Below are positions 60,682 to 64,000 of a stretch of DNA of 64,000 nt, piece after piece. How positions within the stretch are numbered: position 1 is the first letter of the stretch; each line of letters starts with the position of its first letter. This DNA is from Christensenella tenuis. GTDB lineage: Bacteria > Bacillota > Clostridia > Christensenellales > Christensenellaceae. The stretch lies in assembly GCF_014287795.1 (NCBI RefSeq), contig NZ_JACOON010000002.1, positions 62,001 through 126,000 of the forward strand, read 5' to 3'. The notes beneath the pieces are model-generated. The model made no database searches, was not told the DNA's origin, and was given only the letters and a program-made list of their open reading frames with translations. The position numbers and the translations under genes are program-made.

Positions 60682-62037
60682 ATGGAAGAATTGGAACTTA
60701 TACCGCAGGATATTGAAGCGGAGCGTAGCGTAATAGGGGCCGCGCTGCTGCGCCCGGAGTGTGCCTTTGAAGTGCTGTCAAGCTTGCAGAAGGATGATTT
60801 TTCAAGCATCGTGCATATGCATGTCTATGAAGCGATGGAGAAGCTTGCAAAAGAGGGAATCACGCCGGATATTGTAACGGTCAATAGCAGGCTTGAAGCC
60901 CTGCATTTGGCAACGCCCGGAACCATCGAGTATTTAAGCGGGCTTACAGTCGAGACCATAACGACGAAAAATATTAAAAGCCACATCGACATTATCCGGG
61001 AGAAATCAAAGCGGCGGCGGCTAAAAGAAATTTGCGCAAGGGCAATCTCGGAAACGTCTGACCCGGAAAATGACATTGACGGCATAGCGAACGGGCTGTG
61101 TAACGCCATCTATGACCTTGACCGCCGCAAGTCGGATGTAAAGCCCCTAAAAACGGCATATCAGGAAGCGTACGCCGAGATCGTGGAAGCGGTAGAGGCC
61201 AAAAAGGAGGGCAAGCTACTTGGCATACAAACAGGGTTCCCAAGGCTTGACAAACGGCTTGCAGGACTGAAAAAGGGTGAGTTGATCGTAATAGGCGCAC
61301 GGTCCAGCATGGGGAAAACCTCTTTTGCTATGAACATAGCGGATCACGTAAAGAAAGATCACAAGGTGTTGTACTTTTCACTTGAAATGGTTCCGTCCCA
61401 ACTGGCATTGCGGCTCATGGCGGGGGACGCGAAAATCTCAATGCAAGACCTTAGAACCGGAGATATAGGCGGCAAGGAAATAGCGCGGCTTGGAACGGCG
61501 ATACAGAGCGTGAATGGGAATATGTTTATCAGTGACAACTTCAGGCAAAGCACAACGGATATCATGGCGCTGTCTCAAAAGGTACGCCGGGAGCACGGGC
61601 TTGATCTGGTGATTATAGACTATTTGCAGCTTATCACGCGCACAGAGTTTAAGGACAACGAAGTGCAGGCGCTTGACGCGATCACACGGCAGCTAAAAGT
61701 TATTGCCGGAGAATTGGAGGTACCCGTTATCCTCCTTAGTCAATTATCGCGGGAGGCTGATAAAGGCAACAAGGGTGGTCAGCGCGGAAGGGTGCCGGAA
61801 TTATCAGAGCTACGCGGAAGCGGGGCCATTGAGCAAAACGCAGATGTGGTGCTCCTGCTGCATAAGCAATCACGTGACAGCACAGAAGCCAAGTTGATTG
61901 TCGCCAAGCAGCGCAACGGTGCAACGGGCATAATGGGGCTGCACTGGAACGGCGAAACTACACGGTTTACAGAAGAAGACTCGGTACACAGATATTACGG
62001 CAAAACACCGTTTGACAAACAGGAGGTAGAGTATTGA
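60682..62037 (+). CDS. dnaB: Replicative DNA helicase, DnaB family
   Basis: A 451-residue hexameric helicase. N-terminal DnaB domain (IPQDIEAERSVIGAALLRPE), linker, then a RecA-like domain with Walker A GARSSMGKTSFA, Walker B LVIIDYLQL and LSQLSREADKG / ELRGSGAIEQNADVV motifs. Phage-encoded copy in the replication module, directly after the organiser gene. GAGGAG precedes the ATG. The stop overlaps a small ORF. Confidence 0.95.
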   Translation: MEELELIPQDIEAERSVIGAALLRPECAFEVLSSLQKDDFSSIVHMHVYEAMEKLAKEGITPDIVTVNSRLEALHLATPGTIEYLSGLTVETITTKNIKSHIDIIREKSKRRRLKEICARAISETSDPENDIDGIANGLCNAIYDLDRRKSDVKPLKTAYQEAYAEIVEAVEAKKEGKLLGIQTGFPRLDKRLAGLKKGELIVIGARSSMGKTSFAMNIADHVKKDHKVLYFSLEMVPSQLALRLMAGDAKISMQDLRTGDIGGKEIARLGTAIQSVNGNMFISDNFRQSTTDIMALSQKVRREHGLDLVIIDYLQLITRTEFKDNEVQALDAITRQLKVIAGELEVPVILLSQLSREADKGNKGGQRGRVPELSELRGSGAIEQNADVVLLLHKQSRDSTEAKLIVAKQRNGATGIMGLHWNGETTRFTEEDSVHRYYGKTPFDKQEVEY

Positions 62038-62204
62038 TAACGCCATGCATGATACTGGAGGCACAAAAGAGGCTTAAGCGGATCACGAGAGCTAAACCAT
62101 ACAAATACGCCATGCGGCAGTATGGACAGGAAAGACGGAGGTTTATCAGGGCGGCGCTGATAGCCAAGCTGCTAAACGATATTTATGATGAGTGGAGCGC
62201 ATGA
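62034..62204 (+). CDS. Small basic phage protein
   Basis: A 56-residue frame from TTG 62034, seven bases after AGGAGG and overlapping the dnaB stop: MITPCMILEAQKRLKRITRA... to a stop at 62202-62204. Very basic and helical; internal ATG at 62049 is an alternative start. Not recognised. Tight packing with its neighbours supports it. Confidence 0.6.
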   Translation: MITPCMILEAQKRLKRITRAKPYKYAMRQYGQERRRFIRAALIAKLLNDIYDEWSA

Positions 62205-62205
62205 C

Positions 62206-62646
62206 ATGACGATACGCGAAAAGCTGGAACAGTACAGGGCGCTTGTGGCAGAAGTGCGCAACCTGGAACAACGGATCAGCGATATGCAAACACAGAAAGT
62301 GTCTTCCTGCGATATAGTAAAAATGTCGTCGCCTGAATTTCCTTTCACGGAGCACAGCAGTAAGGTGATTGGGCATGCCATAGACAAGACAATGCTTCAA
62401 AAGGTTGTGGACATCTATAAAGACCGGCTTGAAAAGGCAATGGCCATGATGCTGGAAGTAGAAACATTCATCTCATCTGTAGAAGACAGCGAGATGCGGG
62501 AGCTTTTGCGGCTGCGGTATGTGGAAGGATTGCCGTGGTGGAAAATACCCATGCGATTGGAAATGGCTGGTGATGGGAGCTGGCAGCGCAGACTGGTATA
62601 TGGCTTCTTGCAAAATTTTGAAAATTGTCCAGAAAGTTCAGATTGA
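62206..62646 (+). CDS. ArpU/DUF1492-like late transcription regulator
   Basis: A 146-residue protein. A coiled-coil N-terminal half (EKLEQYRALVAEVRNLEQRI) is followed by a region resembling sigma-factor region 4 (LLRLRYVEGLPWWKIPMRLEM.GDGSWQRRLVYGFL). This is the ArpU/RinA-like class placed between replication and packaging genes that activates late transcription. ATG 62206 has GGAG upstream; ATG 62185 is in frame but overlaps the previous gene. Confidence 0.75.
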   Translation: MTIREKLEQYRALVAEVRNLEQRISDMQTQKVSSCDIVKMSSPEFPFTEHSSKVIGHAIDKTMLQKVVDIYKDRLEKAMAMMLEVETFISSVEDSEMRELLRLRYVEGLPWWKIPMRLEMAGDGSWQRRLVYGFLQNFENCPESSD

Positions 62647-62720
62647 TCCGTGGTAAAATGCTATTAGTGAAAAGTAGCTAAACGTCATCCTGATGGGTGG
62701 CGTTTTTGTTTTGCAAAAAA

Positions 62721-62860
62721 ATGCGGTGGCGGAATAGGTAGACGCGCGGTGAGCCTGCAAATCATATCATAGCAGTGGAGCAGGGTTTGAACCGGAAGCG
62801 AGGCAACGAGATTTGCTATGGCGTTGTCATTCATGCGGGGTGCAAATCCCCGCCCGCGTA
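62721..62860 (+). ncRNA. tRNA-like RNA with a long insert
   Basis: The ends fold like a tRNA: acceptor-like ATGCGG/CCGCGT (62721-62726 / 62854-62859), D-arm GCG-GAATAGGTAGA-CGC (62729-62745) with the conserved GG, and T-arm GCGGGG-TGCAAAT-CCCCGC (62835-62853). Between D- and T-arms lie about 89 bases instead of an anticodon arm. The insert has its own stem (62802-62808 / 62822-62828) and competing pairings GCAAATC/GATTTGC and CATAGCA/TGCTATG. No standard anticodon loop is evident. It sits between the late regulator and terminase genes. Confidence 0.65.
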
Positions 62861-62882
62861 ATTCTGAAATCAGGGGTAGGGT

Positions 62883-63056
62883 ATGGATATCTACAACATG
62901 AGCCATTGTAAGGACTTAACCGCCGCAATAGCGGTTTCAAGGGCGGACCGGAGAAAGACGGTCGCGTTTTTGATGCGCGGCGGGAGTTACCGCATTGGAG
63001 AAGTATATAGATTTGAGTGGGTAAACGGGAGGTTAACGTTGTGGCGGCTAAGCTAA
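62883..63056 (+). CDS. Small phage protein before terminase
   Basis: A 57-residue frame from ATG 62883, with AGGGG upstream, to TAA 63054-63056: begins MDIYNMSHCKDLTAAIAVSR, then KTVAFLMRGGSYRIGEVYRF. Overlaps the small terminase start by 16 bases in another frame. Not recognised, but it looks like a folded alpha/beta protein. Confidence 0.6.
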   Translation: MDIYNMSHCKDLTAAIAVSRADRRKTVAFLMRGGSYRIGEVYRFEWVNGRLTLWRLS

Positions 63057-63535
63057 CGCCGAGGCAAAAAGCATTTGCAGAATTTTACATTCAGCTAGGC
63101 AACGCTACGGAAGCGGCGAAGCGCGCGGGGTATTCAGAGAAAACAGCAAATAGAATTGGCGCAGAAAACTTGACAAAACCTGTTATACGTGAATACGTCG
63201 ATAAAGTGCAGTCAGAAATATCCTCAAGCCGCATAGCAGACGCGCGAGAAGTGCAAGAAACATTAACGCGCATATTGCGTAGGGAAGAAACCGAAAGTGT
63301 TGTAATTGTCTGCAAGACCCGTAAAAGCTCGTATGACAAAGCGGGGAAACGAAAGACGGAAGAAAAAGAAACCCCGGAGATCGTGCAGATTCCAGCAAAG
63401 ATCAGCGACGTAAATAAAGCCGCTGAATTACTGGGCAAGGTTCATGGTCTATATACCGATAAGGTTGATCTTTCGGGCGGCGTGGATTTGAGGATACAGG
63501 TAGACTATGGCAACGATCAGGGTACAAGCGAATAA
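63041..63535 (+). CDS. Phage terminase small subunit
   Basis: A 164-residue DNA-recognition subunit of the packaging motor (Terminase_2 family): N-terminal helix-turn-helix LTPRQKAFAEFYIQLGNATEAAKRAGYSEKTA, and a C-terminal segment AAELLGKVHGLYTDKVDLSG typical of the family. The start is GTG 63041, eight bases after GGGAGG. The 3' end overlaps the large-subunit start by 29 bases. Confidence 0.92.
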   Translation: MAAKLTPRQKAFAEFYIQLGNATEAAKRAGYSEKTANRIGAENLTKPVIREYVDKVQSEISSSRIADAREVQETLTRILRREETESVVIVCKTRKSSYDKAGKRKTEEKETPEIVQIPAKISDVNKAAELLGKVHGLYTDKVDLSGGVDLRIQVDYGNDQGTSE

Positions 63536-64000
63536 AGTATTTGCTCCGGCAAATCAAAGCAAATGTCGCTATGTGCTTCTGAAAGGGAGCGCGGGAAGCG
63601 GGAAAAGCGTTGACACGGCACAGCATTATATATTGCGTCTGATGCAGGATAGGGGTCGAAACCTCTTGGCATTGCGTAAATCGGAGGTAACGAACCGTGA
63701 TAGCACTTTCGCGGAGTTATCCGGGGCAATATCGCGCATGGGGCTGTGGGACTACTGGAAGCCTATAATGTCGCCGCTTGAACTGCGCTGCATTAACGGC
63801 TCAAAGATAATCTTTCGCGGCATGAACGACGACAGACAGCGCGAGAAGATCAAGTCTATCACGTTTGAAAAAGGAAGCCTTACAGATATATGGCTCGAGG
63901 AAGCGACGGAATTTTCAAGGGCGGATGTGGACATACTAGATGACCGTTTGAGAGGGCAACTTCAGGACGGTCTTTTTTATCAAATGCGGTTCACGTTCAA
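63507..64000 (+). CDS. Phage terminase large subunit (cut by window edge)
   Basis: The frame from ATG 63507 is open to the window end (164 codons). It shows the packaging ATPase: Walker A LLKGSAGSGKSVDTA near residue 30 and the Walker-B-like LTDIWLEEATEF near 130, with LRKSEVTNRDSTFAEL between. It matches the PBSX-type Terminase_3 family. The nuclease domain lies off-window. Confidence 0.92.
   Translation, partial: MATIRVQANKVFAPANQSKCRYVLLKGSAGSGKSVDTAQHYILRLMQDRGRNLLALRKSEVTNRDSTFAELSGAISRMGLWDYWKPIMSPLELRCINGSKIIFRGMNDDRQREKIKSITFEKGSLTDIWLEEATEFSRADVDILDDRLRGQLQDGLFYQMRFTF

Larger units (their letters stand above)
54914..64000. mobile_element. Prophage, left 9 kb (continues off-window)
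   Basis: Bounded on the left by the tRNA 3' fragment with an adjacent integrase gene. Gene order is lysogeny module on the minus strand (int, toxin-antitoxin, lipoprotein, CI), then rightward early, replication and packaging genes ending inside the large terminase. The order matches Bacillota siphoviruses. No interruption was seen in any core phage gene within the window, so the element may be functional. Confidence 0.92.

Overview
The window reads as one stretch of chromosome from an anaerobic, low-to-mid G+C Gram-positive bacterium (Bacillota, class Clostridia). A Christensenella-like organism is possible but cannot be fixed from the sequence. The main reasons are a complete Rnf ferredoxin:NAD+ complex, an archaeal/clostridial-type LeuCD, YesM/YesN-type two-component regulators, URO-D/MtaA-type proteins, strong GGAGG ribosome sites with frequent GTG and TTG starts, and U-tailed intrinsic terminators between operons.

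Layout. 1-2350: end of citramalate synthase, then leuC-leuD. 2590-3040: a MerR regulator with its own 19-bp-spacer promoter. 3057-7473: a minus-strand moxR / DUF58 / transglutaminase operon. 7748-22037: a carbon-uptake locus with a YesM-YesN two-component pair divergent from an RbsABC-type sugar ABC transporter, followed by three URO-D/MtaA-like proteins, an L-rhamnose mutarotase-like protein and L-fucose isomerase. It looks built for a 6-deoxy sugar or a derivative of one. 22193-32229: assorted single genes and short operons (ClC exchanger, diguanylate cyclase, hisC-tyrA, 3-methyladenine glycosylase, zinc-dependent phospholipase-like protein, carbohydrate-binding lipoprotein). 32450-38593: rnfCDGEA, a 362-base gap, then rnfB and maf. 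38670-43662: a decayed patch with an IS200 fragment, a frameshifted duplicate gene, two regulators, and a deletion scar joining the remnants of a sugar-ABC ATPase and an alpha-L-rhamnosidase. 43762-48166: housekeeping (peptide deformylase, FUSC protein, release factor 2, and a PurF paralogue that lacks its glutaminase nucleophile).

48240-54727 is a visibly A+T-richer island. It carries an OLD-family ATPase/TOPRIM nuclease, a UvrD-like helicase and an HNH-like zinc protein in one operon, resembling a Gabija-type anti-phage system with an extra gene. A dead IS3-family element follows. At 54914 the 3' end of a tRNA gene, with the tRNA operon terminator beyond it, marks the attachment site of a prophage that runs off the right edge.

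The prophage shows classic order: integrase, YefM-YoeB toxin-antitoxin pair, lipoprotein, CI-type repressor, divergent promoters with operators, Cro, small early genes, replisome organiser with phased iterons, DnaB helicase, ArpU-like late regulator, a tRNA-like RNA with a long insert, and small and large terminase. The most promising unexplained items are the three-gene OLD/UvrD/HNH operon, the tRNA-like RNA, the 11-bp phased iterons, the URO-D trio in a sugar locus and the glutaminase-dead PurF.
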